A stretch of DNA of 64,000 bases from an uncultured Clostridia bacterium (GTDB lineage Bacteria; Bacillota; Clostridia; Christensenellales; Borkfalkiaceae). Location: contig CALVIN010000004.1 in NCBI GenBank assembly GCA_944330115.1, positions 1 to 64,000 on the forward strand. The letters are read 5' to 3'. Below the pieces are notes generated by a model, which saw nothing but the letters and a program-made list of their open reading frames with translations, was not told where the DNA came from and did not search any database. The stretch's first letter is position 1. Each line of letters begins with the position of its first letter. Both the position numbers and the translations under genes were made by a program. Shown in pieces: positions 26,271-35,010 of this stretch.

Positions 26271-26339
26271 GCTATTCGCGAATACTGAAAGGCTATTCGT
26301 TCATATGGTATTGATTTATAAATTTTGCCTTTCTATAAT
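26271..26339 (+). promoter_or_regulatory. LytTR-type promoter 3 (paired repeats, 21-bp period)
   Basis: GCTATTCG at 26271-26278 and 26292-26299, 21 bp apart; the first lies in the palindrome ATTCGCGAAT as at promoter 2. TTGATT (26311-26316), 17-bp spacer, TATAAT (26334-26339). It would drive the lipoprotein/GH3 genes from 26380 onward. Confidence 0.88.
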
Positions 26340-26379
26340 GTGCTTACAAATAAATTTTTCACAATTTAAGGAGGATATT

Positions 26380-27015
26380 ATGAAACTTAAAAAACTTGTA
26401 ATTGCAACCGCATGTGCGGCTGCGGCTGTTGTGGCGGCGGCGTGCCTTGCCGGCTGCTCGGGCGGCGCTCCCGCATCTACGGGCACCTACCTTTCGGAGA
26501 ATGAACTCTCATATTCTAACATGCTGCCTGCATACAACTACTTCTTTGCAACTTCCACCACGCAGCAGCTCGATACCTACAGCGACAATACCTATTGTCT
26601 CACCATAACCACAAGCACCTATTCAAATATCAGCCTCGGCCCCGACGTCGCCACCGGCGAGGAGACCTGGAACGACCGCGGCCAGACGATAACCCGCTAC
26701 TACGGCGCATGCACGGTAGAGACGGATCCCTCCGACGACACTCTCTCCTTTATAACCATATCCTCTCCCGATCGCGTAGTGTTTGCCTCCTTCGGCTCTG
26801 TAACTCTCGATACCGGCAACTGGACCGACGCCATGACCGAAGCGGCCACGACGCTCGCATCCAACCCTCAGGGCGGTCTCGGCATACAGCTTGAAGAGGG
26901 CGAAACCGTCACCGCCGAGCTCCTTCTCGAGGCAAAGGTGGGCGAGTTTCCCGCAGACGGGATAGAGATAATGGTAAATCTCAACGCATGTTCGTTCGAA
27001 CAGGTAAGCTGGTAA
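26380..27015 (+). CDS. Lipoprotein paired with GH3 enzyme 2
   Basis: 211 residues from the ATG at 26380 (AAGGAGG, 6-nt spacing); the longer upstream frame covers the promoter. Signal peptide with lipobox L-A-G-C (Cys27). The mature part is Ser/Thr-rich and beta-rich, with no catalytic motif. Like the lipoprotein at 16060 it is the first gene of its operon and directly precedes a GH3 gene, which supports a shared role, although direct sequence similarity between them is weak. Confidence 0.78.
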   Translation: MKLKKLVIATACAAAAVVAAACLAGCSGGAPASTGTYLSENELSYSNMLPAYNYFFATSTTQQLDTYSDNTYCLTITTSTYSNISLGPDVATGEETWNDRGQTITRYYGACTVETDPSDDTLSFITISSPDRVVFASFGSVTLDTGNWTDAMTEAATTLASNPQGGLGIQLEEGETVTAELLLEAKVGEFPADGIEIMVNLNACSFEQVSW

Positions 27016-27029
27016 CGGACCCCGCACGG

Positions 27030-27048
27030 GCGCCGCGCAATGCGGCGC
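27030..27048 (+). other. GC-rich intercistronic hairpin without T-run
   Basis: GCGCCGC (27030-27036) and GCGGCGC (27042-27048) with a 5-nt loop, between lipoprotein and GH3 genes. Similar hairpins sit at 30578, 31790 and 34953. Confidence 0.6.
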
Positions 27049-27075
27049 TCATGCTCAATCGATAAGGAGCTGAAA

Positions 27076-30000
27076 ATGAGAGATAACAAATTCTTAAAGG
27101 TCTTCAAATCGGTCGTAGGCAAGGTCAACATATGGCGCGGCGCCGCCGCGGTATTCGGCCTGCTCATGGCCGTATTCCTCGTCCTTACCAATCTGGGCTG
27201 GCGCTATGAGGGCTTCGTAAACGATGCACTTGGCGTCGTCCCTCCCGTCATAGAGGGCGATGAAGACACCATGGTATATACCTCGCAGTTCGGCGAGCTC
27301 AATGCCGAAAACAGCCAAAAGCTCATCGAGGCCGAAAACGATTTCAATATACGCGCAATGGAGGAGGGCGCCGTTATGCTCCGCAACGAGGACAACGCGC
27401 TGCCCCTCGCGCAGAACGAAAGGAGCATAACGCTCTTCGGCAACTCGGTAAAGAACCCCGTATACGCCACCAACGGCGGCGGCTCTTCCTTCAAGGCCTC
27501 CCGCGGCGGCGGGCTTCTGGATGCGTTCACGGCGGCGGGCTTCGACGTGAACATGACTATGTATAACGCCTATATGAACAGCAACGTGAACAGAGTTTCC
27601 TCTGCCACGCCCGGGCTTTCGGATATAGGCGAGGTGGGCAGAGATTTCTATACCTCCGAGCTCACAAATTCCTACGCAAACGACTATAACGACGTGGCCG
27701 TCGTTCTGCTCACCCGCTACGGCGGCGAGGGCGTCGACCTCGACTACAACAAGGACGCCGACGGCGTGCCCCTGCTCTCCTTCCACCAGGAGGAGGCCGA
27801 TCTTCTCAAGATGATAAACGATTCGGGCAAGTTCGGCAAAATAGTGGTGCTCGTAAACAGCCCGTTCGCAATGGATCTGCAGTGGATAGAGGACGAGCAG
27901 TACGGCGTCGATGCCTGCATAGTATTCGGCGCGGCGGGCGACGTCGGCTTCAAGGGCATAGCCAACCTTTTGACGGGCGCGGCCGACCCCTCCGGTCACC
28001 TTGCCGATACGTATGCCGCCGATTCGCTCTCCGCTCCCGCAATGCGCAACTTCGGCGACTTCACCTTTACCAACCACAGCACCCAGTACGAAAATAAGTA
28101 TGTCATATACGCCGAGGATATCTACGTCGGCTACAAGTACTACGAAACGCGCTATCACGACCAGGTGCTCGGCATAAACAACGCCGCGGGCTCCGCGGGC
28201 GTGTATGCAAGCACGAACAACAGTTGGAACTATGCCGATGAAATGGCATACACCTTCGGCTACGGCCTCTCATACACCAACTTCACGCAGGAGCTGCTCT
28301 CGGTGGAGTGGGACAGGGAAAACGGTCAGGTGGTGGCAAAGGTCAACGTCACCAACGAGGGCAACCCCGAATCGTCCTACACGGGCGCTTCCAAGAGCGT
28401 CGTGCAGCTGTACGCAAGCCTGCCCTATGAGGACGGCCAGGCCGAAAAGTCGGCCATTCAGATGATAGGCTTTGCCAAGACCGGGCCCCTCGAAGTAGGC
28501 GAAAGCCAGGAGGTCACCGTAACCGCCGACGACTATCTGTTTGCTACTTACGACGACGAGGCGGTGAACGGTGCCGATACCACAAAGACGGGCTGCTACA
28601 TCTTCGATGAGGGCGACTACTACTTTGCCATAGGCGACAACGCGCACGACGCGCTCAACAATGTAATGGCGGCCGAATACGGCGAGGAAGTTTCGGGCAA
28701 GCTCACCGATGAAAAGGGCGCTGCCGTCGGCGGCGACGCCAACAAGGCCGTCATGATAAACCTTGCGGAATACGATAATACAACTTACGCCCGCTCCGAG
28801 GCGACGGGAGAGGTGGTATCCAATCAGTTTGAAGAGATAGATTTCAACTACTTCACTGAAAATACCGTTACCTACCTCACCCGCAGCGACTGGAACACCT
28901 ATCCCAAGTCGTACACGGGGCTGGCCGTCACCGAGGAGCTAAGGCAGCTTCTCATAGGCGAGACTTATACAAGGCCCGCCGATTCGCCCGACGCCAACGA
29001 CGACGTGGTCACGGGCGCCGACAACGACATAGAGTTCGTGGAGATGAAGGACGTCGCCTACGACGACGATGAAATGTGGGATGCCTTCATCGACCAGCTC
29101 TCCATAACCGAGCTCGGCACCATCATGGGCGAGACGATGGGCAACGAAAAGATAAATTCTGTAAACAAGCCCGCAAACTCCAATACCGACGGCCCCAAGG
29201 GTCTGGGCGCAAGCTATAACAAGGGCAACGGCGAGGGCATAACCCTCTACGTCGACCAGGTGGTAATGGCGTGCACGTGGAATCTCGACCTGCTCGCCGA
29301 GCGCGGCACGCTGTTCGCCGAGGATGCGCTGTATGCCGGCTATTCGATGATATTCGGCCCGGGCGCCGACTGGCACAGAACTGCCTACTCGGGCAGGAAT
29401 TCCGAATATTACTCCGAGGACGCCAACATGTCCTATCTCTGCGGCGCCGCTCAGGTAAAGACCATGCAGGAGGGCGGCCTGCTCTCTGCAATAAAGCACT
29501 TTGTGGGCAACGATCAGGAGACCAACCGCCACGGCGTGGCAACCTTCGCCGATGAGCAGGGCTTCCGCCAGGGTTCGCTCCGCTGCTTCGAGGGCGCTCT
29601 TCGCGACGATGTGGGCGGCGCGCTCGCCACCATGACCTGCTTCAACCGTGTGGGCGCTACCGCAGGCGCGGCAAGCGAGGCCATACTCACGCAGGTGCTC
29701 CGCAACGAATGGGGCTTCAAGGGCGTAAACCTCACCGACTCTTCGAGGGACGCGGCCGACTACGTTCACACCGAAGAGTGCGTTATGGCGGGCACCGACA
29801 TGTTCAACAACGATAACGGCAGAACGAGCGAGCTCACCAGAATAACCAGGCAGAACGGCGACGGCACCATACTCGAAAAGATGAAGGAGGCCAACAAGCA
29901 CTTCTACTACGCATACTCGCGCTCCAACCTCGTAAACGGCCTTGCGGTCGGCGTTGAAGTGCCCGACTTCGTTCCCTGGTGGCAGACGGCGCTCATCGCA

Positions 30001-30099
30001 TTGGATATAACTCTCGGCGTGCTCACCGTTGTATGCGCCGCGGCGTTCGTAACGGGCAGCGTGTTCGTGCTTATCGGCAAAAAGGGAGGTGCAAAATAA
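27076..30099 (+). CDS. Domain-permuted GH3 glycosidase 2, anchored at both ends
   Basis: 1007 residues from the ATG at 27076, chosen because AAGGAG lies 6 nt upstream. Membrane helices at about 17-38 and 972-1000. The order is again alpha/beta sandwich (E-E-G-A-V-M-L-R-N-E, about 95), FnIII-like part (Y-T-F-G-Y-G-L-S-Y), then TIM barrel with K-H-F-V-G-N-D-Q-E-T-N-R and nucleophile Asp888 in N-L-T-D-S. A large acidic insertion region (about 520-680) separates the halves. The stop overlaps the next start (TAATG). Reverse-order GH3 enzymes are known from rumen clostridia such as Butyrivibrio; a double membrane anchor is not something I know for them. Confidence 0.85.
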   Translation: MRDNKFLKVFKSVVGKVNIWRGAAAVFGLLMAVFLVLTNLGWRYEGFVNDALGVVPPVIEGDEDTMVYTSQFGELNAENSQKLIEAENDFNIRAMEEGAVMLRNEDNALPLAQNERSITLFGNSVKNPVYATNGGGSSFKASRGGGLLDAFTAAGFDVNMTMYNAYMNSNVNRVSSATPGLSDIGEVGRDFYTSELTNSYANDYNDVAVVLLTRYGGEGVDLDYNKDADGVPLLSFHQEEADLLKMINDSGKFGKIVVLVNSPFAMDLQWIEDEQYGVDACIVFGAAGDVGFKGIANLLTGAADPSGHLADTYAADSLSAPAMRNFGDFTFTNHSTQYENKYVIYAEDIYVGYKYYETRYHDQVLGINNAAGSAGVYASTNNSWNYADEMAYTFGYGLSYTNFTQELLSVEWDRENGQVVAKVNVTNEGNPESSYTGASKSVVQLYASLPYEDGQAEKSAIQMIGFAKTGPLEVGESQEVTVTADDYLFATYDDEAVNGADTTKTGCYIFDEGDYYFAIGDNAHDALNNVMAAEYGEEVSGKLTDEKGAAVGGDANKAVMINLAEYDNTTYARSEATGEVVSNQFEEIDFNYFTENTVTYLTRSDWNTYPKSYTGLAVTEELRQLLIGETYTRPADSPDANDDVVTGADNDIEFVEMKDVAYDDDEMWDAFIDQLSITELGTIMGETMGNEKINSVNKPANSNTDGPKGLGASYNKGNGEGITLYVDQVVMACTWNLDLLAERGTLFAEDALYAGYSMIFGPGADWHRTAYSGRNSEYYSEDANMSYLCGAAQVKTMQEGGLLSAIKHFVGNDQETNRHGVATFADEQGFRQGSLRCFEGALRDDVGGALATMTCFNRVGATAGAASEAILTQVLRNEWGFKGVNLTDSSRDAADYVHTEECVMAGTDMFNNDNGRTSELTRITRQNGDGTILEKMKEANKHFYYAYSRSNLVNGLAVGVEVPDFVPWWQTALIALDITLGVLTVVCAAAFVTGSVFVLIGKKGGAK

Positions 30100-30527
30100 T
30101 GTTCTCCGTTAAAAATGCTTTCAAAAACAGGACCGTGGGCTTCTACATAGGCCTTGCGGCGGCTGTCATTGCGCTCATCGGTGCGATACTCTTCATAGCC
30201 ATCGACGGCGACGACAGAACTTTCACCGCGACGGGCTTCGCGCTCATGCTTGCGGGTGCGGTAGTAGAGGCGGTAGTCATATTTGCCGACTTAAAGATAG
30301 TGCCCCTCATCTCCACGGGGCTGTATATCGGCGGCTTTGCGCTCACGATAAACGCCGCGCTCCCCTCGCTTTCCGATGTGTGGAACGGCGTAACGTTCAT
30401 AGGCGGCAACGCCACCCTCGGCGTGATATTTTCGGCAACGTTTTTGATATGCGCCGTTGCGGGCATAGTTGCATGCTTTATGAACGAAAGGCGTAAAACG
30501 GATGACGCGGCTCCCGCCGAAGATTGA
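30099..30527 (+). CDS. Four-helix membrane protein coupled to GH3 enzyme 2
   Basis: 142 residues starting at the ATG that overlaps the GH3 stop (TAATG), with GGGAGG 8 nt upstream. It has four hydrophobic segments (about 13-35, 47-66, 70-93 and 103-125) and a charged C-terminal tail (N-E-R-R-K-T-D-D-A). Translational coupling implies a fixed ratio with the enzyme; it may hold or position the membrane helices of GH3 enzyme 2. The family is not recognised. Confidence 0.75.
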   Translation: MFSVKNAFKNRTVGFYIGLAAAVIALIGAILFIAIDGDDRTFTATGFALMLAGAVVEAVVIFADLKIVPLISTGLYIGGFALTINAALPSLSDVWNGVTFIGGNATLGVIFSATFLICAVAGIVACFMNERRKTDDAAPAED

Positions 30528-30577
30528 TTTTTTAATACTGCCGCAATAAATTTTAAGCGGCAAACAATGTAATAAAG

Positions 30578-30601
30578 GCGGCGCGGCATGTCCCGCGCCG
30601 C
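30578..30601 (+). other. GC-rich intercistronic hairpin without T-run
   Basis: GCGGCGCGG (30578-30586) and CCGCGCCGC (30593-30601), a perfect 9-bp stem. No terminal T-run, so probably mRNA processing or stability and not termination. Confidence 0.6.
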
Positions 30602-30640
30602 TGTAATAGCGGTTAATACCGCAATCGGAGGTTTAATTTT

Positions 30641-31768
30641 ATGAAGGTAAAAAGATGGCTCGCAGGCCTTGTGCTTGCCATAGCCGCCATATGTGCAGTA
30701 TTTGCTTTTGCCGGCTGCGATAACGGCGGTGAAACGGAAGAAGAAGCTCCCGGTGAAGTTACGATATCCTATCAGTTTTCGGGCGTGATGGACGGTGAAG
30801 ACCTCGATTCGTTCAGCTTTGCCAAGGGCGCGTTCTGGCTCAAACTCATGTCCGACGGCTCTGTCGTGATGGACCGCTATAGCTTCGGCAACTACAACAC
30901 CTCTCCCGCGGCGGAGAACGAGGACTACATACCCGGCTATATGTCGGGCGAGTGGGAAACGACCAGCCGCGACGGCGTGGACGCGCTCTCCATAGAGGTA
31001 TATATGCTCACGAGCGGCGTAAAGACCAACGCTGCCTCCGGCACCGCGTATGACAGAAACGGCACCTATTCCTGCTCGCTCAGGCTGGAAGTCGTTCAGG
31101 GCGCGGGCTTCTACAGGGAAATTGAGTTCACCGGCGGCACGACGCTCTATGCCGACGCCGATGAGTTTATTGCCGATAACGCCAAGGAGTTCGTTCCTCC
31201 TCAGTCCGTAACGACGTTCACCGCCGAGGGCGGCACCGTATACGTTCAGGAGGGCGGCACGGCGCTCATATATTCGGGCTATTCGCAGGTCGCCGAAGCG
31301 ACGTATGCAAACGACGGCGAGGGCAATATGACCGTGACCGTTGGCGGCCAGACTATAGACGTCACCGTGGATACGGCAAACAACACCGCATCTTTCGAGT
31401 ATGAGTACGCCATCTACGGCGACTATACCACGGTATACAGCTTCACCTGCGCAGACTATTCGGCAATACCGGTAGTTGCCGCACAGACGCCCGCCGGCGA
31501 CGTTTATACCGGCACATACAGCTCCATGACGTGGACGCTCACCATACTTGACGATGCCTCCTGCACCATAGGCGCAAATATGGGCGGGTTCAACGTAGTG
31601 TTCAACTGCACCTATGCCGAGGATGCCGACGGTGCGCTCACTCTCGCCACGGTAGACATGCCTGAGGCATATGCGCCCGCATGGGCGGCCATCGACGGCG
31701 TAAAGTGGCAGCTTGCAGATGACAATACCATGACGGCTATAGCTCCTGCTCCTTCGCAGCAGGGATAA
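30641..31768 (+). CDS. Lipoprotein paired with GH3 enzyme 3
   Basis: 375 residues, signal peptide with lipobox F-A-G-C (Cys26), acidic linker, then a mature part clearly related to the lipoprotein at 22430 (shared I-S-Y-Q-F-S-G start, A-S-F-E-Y-E-Y, C-A-D-Y-S-A-I). No LytTR-type repeats or clear promoter lie in the 113 bases upstream, so it is probably read through from promoter 3. CGGAGG precedes the ATG. Confidence 0.8.
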   Translation: MKVKRWLAGLVLAIAAICAVFAFAGCDNGGETEEEAPGEVTISYQFSGVMDGEDLDSFSFAKGAFWLKLMSDGSVVMDRYSFGNYNTSPAAENEDYIPGYMSGEWETTSRDGVDALSIEVYMLTSGVKTNAASGTAYDRNGTYSCSLRLEVVQGAGFYREIEFTGGTTLYADADEFIADNAKEFVPPQSVTTFTAEGGTVYVQEGGTALIYSGYSQVAEATYANDGEGNMTVTVGGQTIDVTVDTANNTASFEYEYAIYGDYTTVYSFTCADYSAIPVVAAQTPAGDVYTGTYSSMTWTLTILDDASCTIGANMGGFNVVFNCTYAEDADGALTLATVDMPEAYAPAWAAIDGVKWQLADDNTMTAIAPAPSQQG

Positions 31769-31789
31769 GCCTGAGTTCATCTTTTAAGG

Positions 31790-31818
31790 CTGCGGCGGGG
31801 AATTCAGCCCCGCCGCAG
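31790..31818 (+). other. GC-rich intercistronic hairpin without T-run
   Basis: CTGCGGCGGGG (31790-31800) pairs with CCCCGCCGCAG (31808-31818), an 11-bp stem between the lipoprotein and the GH3 gene. Confidence 0.6.
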
Positions 31819-31870
31819 CGCAATATCTGCGGGGGGCCATGCCCGTCCGCAGTCAACAACGGAGACGGTT

Positions 31871-34800
31871 ATGAAAAAATTATTTTCAAAAAAACTATGG
31901 ATAGCGCTTACGGCGGTCTTTGCCGTCCTTATGGCGGTATGTATCGCCGCCTATTGCGTGACCGACTTTTTCAGAACGGCTATAAACGCCGCCCTGCAGG
32001 TCACCGACTATAAGGTCATACAGGACCCCGACGCGCAGATATTCTACGAGCCGCTTGCTTACAGCGACGAGGCTCTCGCCGAATACGAGGCGCAGCTGTG
32101 CGAGGATATAGAGGGGGAGGGCGCCACGCTGCTCTTCAATAAGGACAATGCTCTGCCCCTTGCAAAAGACAGTAAATTTTCCTGCTTTTCGCAGTCCTCT
32201 GTAGATCTTCTCTACGGCGGCACGGGTTCGGGCAGCATGGATGCCGGCGATGCAACCACGCTTCACTCGGCGCTCACTTCCGTGTTCGGCGAGGGGTGCA
32301 TAAACCAGGACTTGTGGACCTTTTACGTAACGTCCGGCTATAAGCGCGTAAATGCAGCCACTACCGGCGGCAACCAGGGTCAGTACCGCATAAACGAAGT
32401 TCCCTGGAGCGAATATGAGGACGCGGGCGTAACTTCCTCGTTTGCCCAATACGGCGATGTCGCCCTCGTGGTGCTCGCGCGTTCGGGCGGCGAGGGTGCA
32501 GACCTTCCCGACGACGAGGAGTGCTTCACCAACAACGGCGCGACCGATTTCGACAGTACCGACGGCGATTACCTCCGTCTCTCCGCCGAGGAGAAGGATA
32601 TGCTCGACCACATCCTTCAGTACAAGGCTAACGGCACTTTCAAAAAGGTGGTGCTGCTTTTAAACTCGGCCAATGCGCTCCAGCTCGATTTCCTTGCCGA
32701 CTATGACATCGACGCCGCGCTGTGGATAGGCGACGTCGGCATGACGGGCATCAACGCCGTCGCCGAACTTCTCTCCGGCGACAGGATCCCTTCGGGCAGG
32801 CTGGTGGATACCTTCCTCAAAGATAATCACTCGTCGCCCGCAATGGTAAACTTCGGCGCGTTCGCCTATTCAAACGCCGATGAACTCGGCCTTGAAAGCG
32901 CCCAGAACAACACCGATCCGGGTGCAAAAAAGGCCAACAGGAACTATGTGATATACCAGGAGGGCATATACGTCGGCTACCGTTACTACGAAACGAGGTA
33001 TGAAGACTACGTGTTCGGCAACGGCAATGCGGGCGACTATGACTACTCGGCCGACGTCGCATACCCCTTCGGCTACGGCCTCTCGTATACCACCTTCGAA
33101 TACAATAACTTCAACGTGGAGCCCTCGTCCGACGGCAAGACGTTCAAAGTGAGCGTAGACGTCACCAACACCGGCGACGTCGATGCAAAGCACACCGTGC
33201 AGATATATTTCAGCTCGCCCTACACGCAGTATGATATACAAAACGGCATCGAAAAGGCCTCGGTAGAGCTGTGCGGGTTCGATAAAAAGCTCATAGCGGC
33301 TGGCGACACGCAGACCTACACCATAACGGTAAACAAGGAGGATCTCACCTCGTATGATGCCAACGTCGCCAAGACATATATACTTGAAGACGGCGACTAT
33401 TGGTTCACTGCGGGGCGCAACGCGCACGATGCGGTAAACAACATCATACGCGCAAAGGCGCAGGATGCGGGCGTAACTCTCGATGAAGACAGAATGTACA
33501 GTTTCGAGGGCGACGGCAACGGCGATGCATCACTTGTTGCAAAGTGGACTAACGGCGAGTTTGACGATACCACCTTTGCCGTATCTTCGGCCACCGGCAA
33601 TCAGATAACCAACAGGTTCGATAACGCCGACCTCAACAAGTATGCCGGCACCGCCGATCAGAAGATAACCTATCTTACGAGGAGCGACTGGACGGGCACG
33701 TTCCCCACCGAGGTAAAGGTGCTCACCGTCACCGATCAGATGTGGGCCGACGGCCTCACGCACGACGAATCGGGCGAAAGCGGCAGGGCTGCGCTTGTAG
33801 AGCGCTATAAAGAGGCCTATTGGTCAGACGCCACAACGCTTCCCACCCAGGGCGCGGCGGGCGACCTCAGCGCCATCGACATGCGCGAGGAGGAGTATGA
33901 TTCCGAGGTATGGGAACAGCTGCTGAACCAGATCCCCTATTCCGAGATGACGGCGCTCATAGGCGACGGCTTCCACCTCACGCAGTCCGTTCAGAGCATA
34001 AACCTCCCCGGCACGCTCGATGAAAACGGCCCTCAGGGCCTCACCGCCAGCCTCGTCGGCGGCGAAAGCGCAATGGCCTACACTTCCGAAGACATCATGG
34101 CGGCAACTTTCAACCGCGAGCTCGTGGCCGAGATGGGCAAGTGCATAGGCGAAGATTTTCAGCGTGCGCCCAGCAACGGCGAAAGCGTATATACAGGCAT
34201 ATACGGCCCCGGCGCAAACATTCACCGCACGCCTTATTCGGGACGCAACTTCGAATATTACTCCGAAGACGGCTGGCTGAGCGGCGAGATTTGCGCGGTA
34301 GAAGTGGCGGCCATTCAGGAGCGCGGCGTGTATGTGTTCACTAAGCATTTTGCGCTCAACGATCAGGAGGAGGGGCGCTACGGCATAAGCACGTGGTCCA
34401 ACGAACAGGCTATCCGCGAGCTCTATCTCGAGGGCTTCGAGGGCTCCGTCGTAAAGGGCGGCGGCCTCGGCGTGATGACTTCCTTCAACAGGCTGGGCGT
34501 AGTCTGGTCCGGCTCGCACAGGGGCCTCATGACGGGCGTGCTCCGCGATGAATGGGGCATGAAGGGCGCCGCCATAACCGACTGCTCGGTAATGGCCAAC
34601 TATATGGACTACCGCCTCGGCGTGCTCGCCGGCCAGGATCTGTGGGACGGCTACCGTTCGGGCATGGATACGCTCGCAGGGTTAGATAACGACCCCGCAA
34701 TAGTTTCGGCGTGCAGGCTGGCGGCAAAGCACATAATATACAGCGTAATAAACAGCCATGCAATGAATATCGGCGACGCGCAGATAATTCCCGTAATGCC

Positions 34801-34912
34801 CTGGTGGCAGGCGGCCATACTTTCGGCAACGATAATATTCGCCGTATTCACCGCGGCAAGCGCAGTCATGCTCGTCGTAAGCATCGTCAGATCAAAAAAG
34901 CAGAACAAGTGA
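31871..34912 (+). CDS. Domain-permuted GH3 glycosidase 3, anchored at both ends
   Basis: 1013 residues. Membrane helices at about 7-29 and 978-1005, the second followed by a basic tail. Sandwich domain first (E-G-A-T-L-L-F-N-K-D), FnIII-like part from Y-P-F-G-Y-G-L-S-Y, then the TIM barrel with K-H-F-A-L-N-D-Q-E-E-G-R and nucleophile Asp904 in A-I-T-D-C. The Arg of the K-H-F...R motif is preceded by Gly here where the others have Asn, so the substrate pocket may differ from its two paralogues. Confidence 0.85.
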   Translation: MKKLFSKKLWIALTAVFAVLMAVCIAAYCVTDFFRTAINAALQVTDYKVIQDPDAQIFYEPLAYSDEALAEYEAQLCEDIEGEGATLLFNKDNALPLAKDSKFSCFSQSSVDLLYGGTGSGSMDAGDATTLHSALTSVFGEGCINQDLWTFYVTSGYKRVNAATTGGNQGQYRINEVPWSEYEDAGVTSSFAQYGDVALVVLARSGGEGADLPDDEECFTNNGATDFDSTDGDYLRLSAEEKDMLDHILQYKANGTFKKVVLLLNSANALQLDFLADYDIDAALWIGDVGMTGINAVAELLSGDRIPSGRLVDTFLKDNHSSPAMVNFGAFAYSNADELGLESAQNNTDPGAKKANRNYVIYQEGIYVGYRYYETRYEDYVFGNGNAGDYDYSADVAYPFGYGLSYTTFEYNNFNVEPSSDGKTFKVSVDVTNTGDVDAKHTVQIYFSSPYTQYDIQNGIEKASVELCGFDKKLIAAGDTQTYTITVNKEDLTSYDANVAKTYILEDGDYWFTAGRNAHDAVNNIIRAKAQDAGVTLDEDRMYSFEGDGNGDASLVAKWTNGEFDDTTFAVSSATGNQITNRFDNADLNKYAGTADQKITYLTRSDWTGTFPTEVKVLTVTDQMWADGLTHDESGESGRAALVERYKEAYWSDATTLPTQGAAGDLSAIDMREEEYDSEVWEQLLNQIPYSEMTALIGDGFHLTQSVQSINLPGTLDENGPQGLTASLVGGESAMAYTSEDIMAATFNRELVAEMGKCIGEDFQRAPSNGESVYTGIYGPGANIHRTPYSGRNFEYYSEDGWLSGEICAVEVAAIQERGVYVFTKHFALNDQEEGRYGISTWSNEQAIRELYLEGFEGSVVKGGGLGVMTSFNRLGVVWSGSHRGLMTGVLRDEWGMKGAAITDCSVMANYMDYRLGVLAGQDLWDGYRSGMDTLAGLDNDPAIVSACRLAAKHIIYSVINSHAMNIGDAQIIPVMPWWQAAILSATIIFAVFTAASAVMLVVSIVRSKKQNK

Positions 34913-34952
34913 CGCCGCTTAAAGCGTGATCTCACGAAAAATAAACAAACAT

Positions 34953-34988
34953 CCGCCTGCGCCGCAAGAAAAGCTGCGGCGCAGGCGG
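34953..34988 (+). other. GC-rich hairpin after GH3 enzyme 3
   Basis: CCGCCTGCGCCGC (34953-34965) and GCGGCGCAGGCGG (34976-34988), a perfect 13-bp stem with no T-run. Confidence 0.6.
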
Positions 34989-35010
34989 CAAACTTAACAC
35001 AAGGCTATGT

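Noticed and set aside
30143-31780. 545-codon open frame on the minus strand opposite a lipoprotein gene
   Set aside because: It is the mirror of GC-rich codons of the real plus-strand genes; its translation has no domain, and it crosses a gene junction with hairpins.
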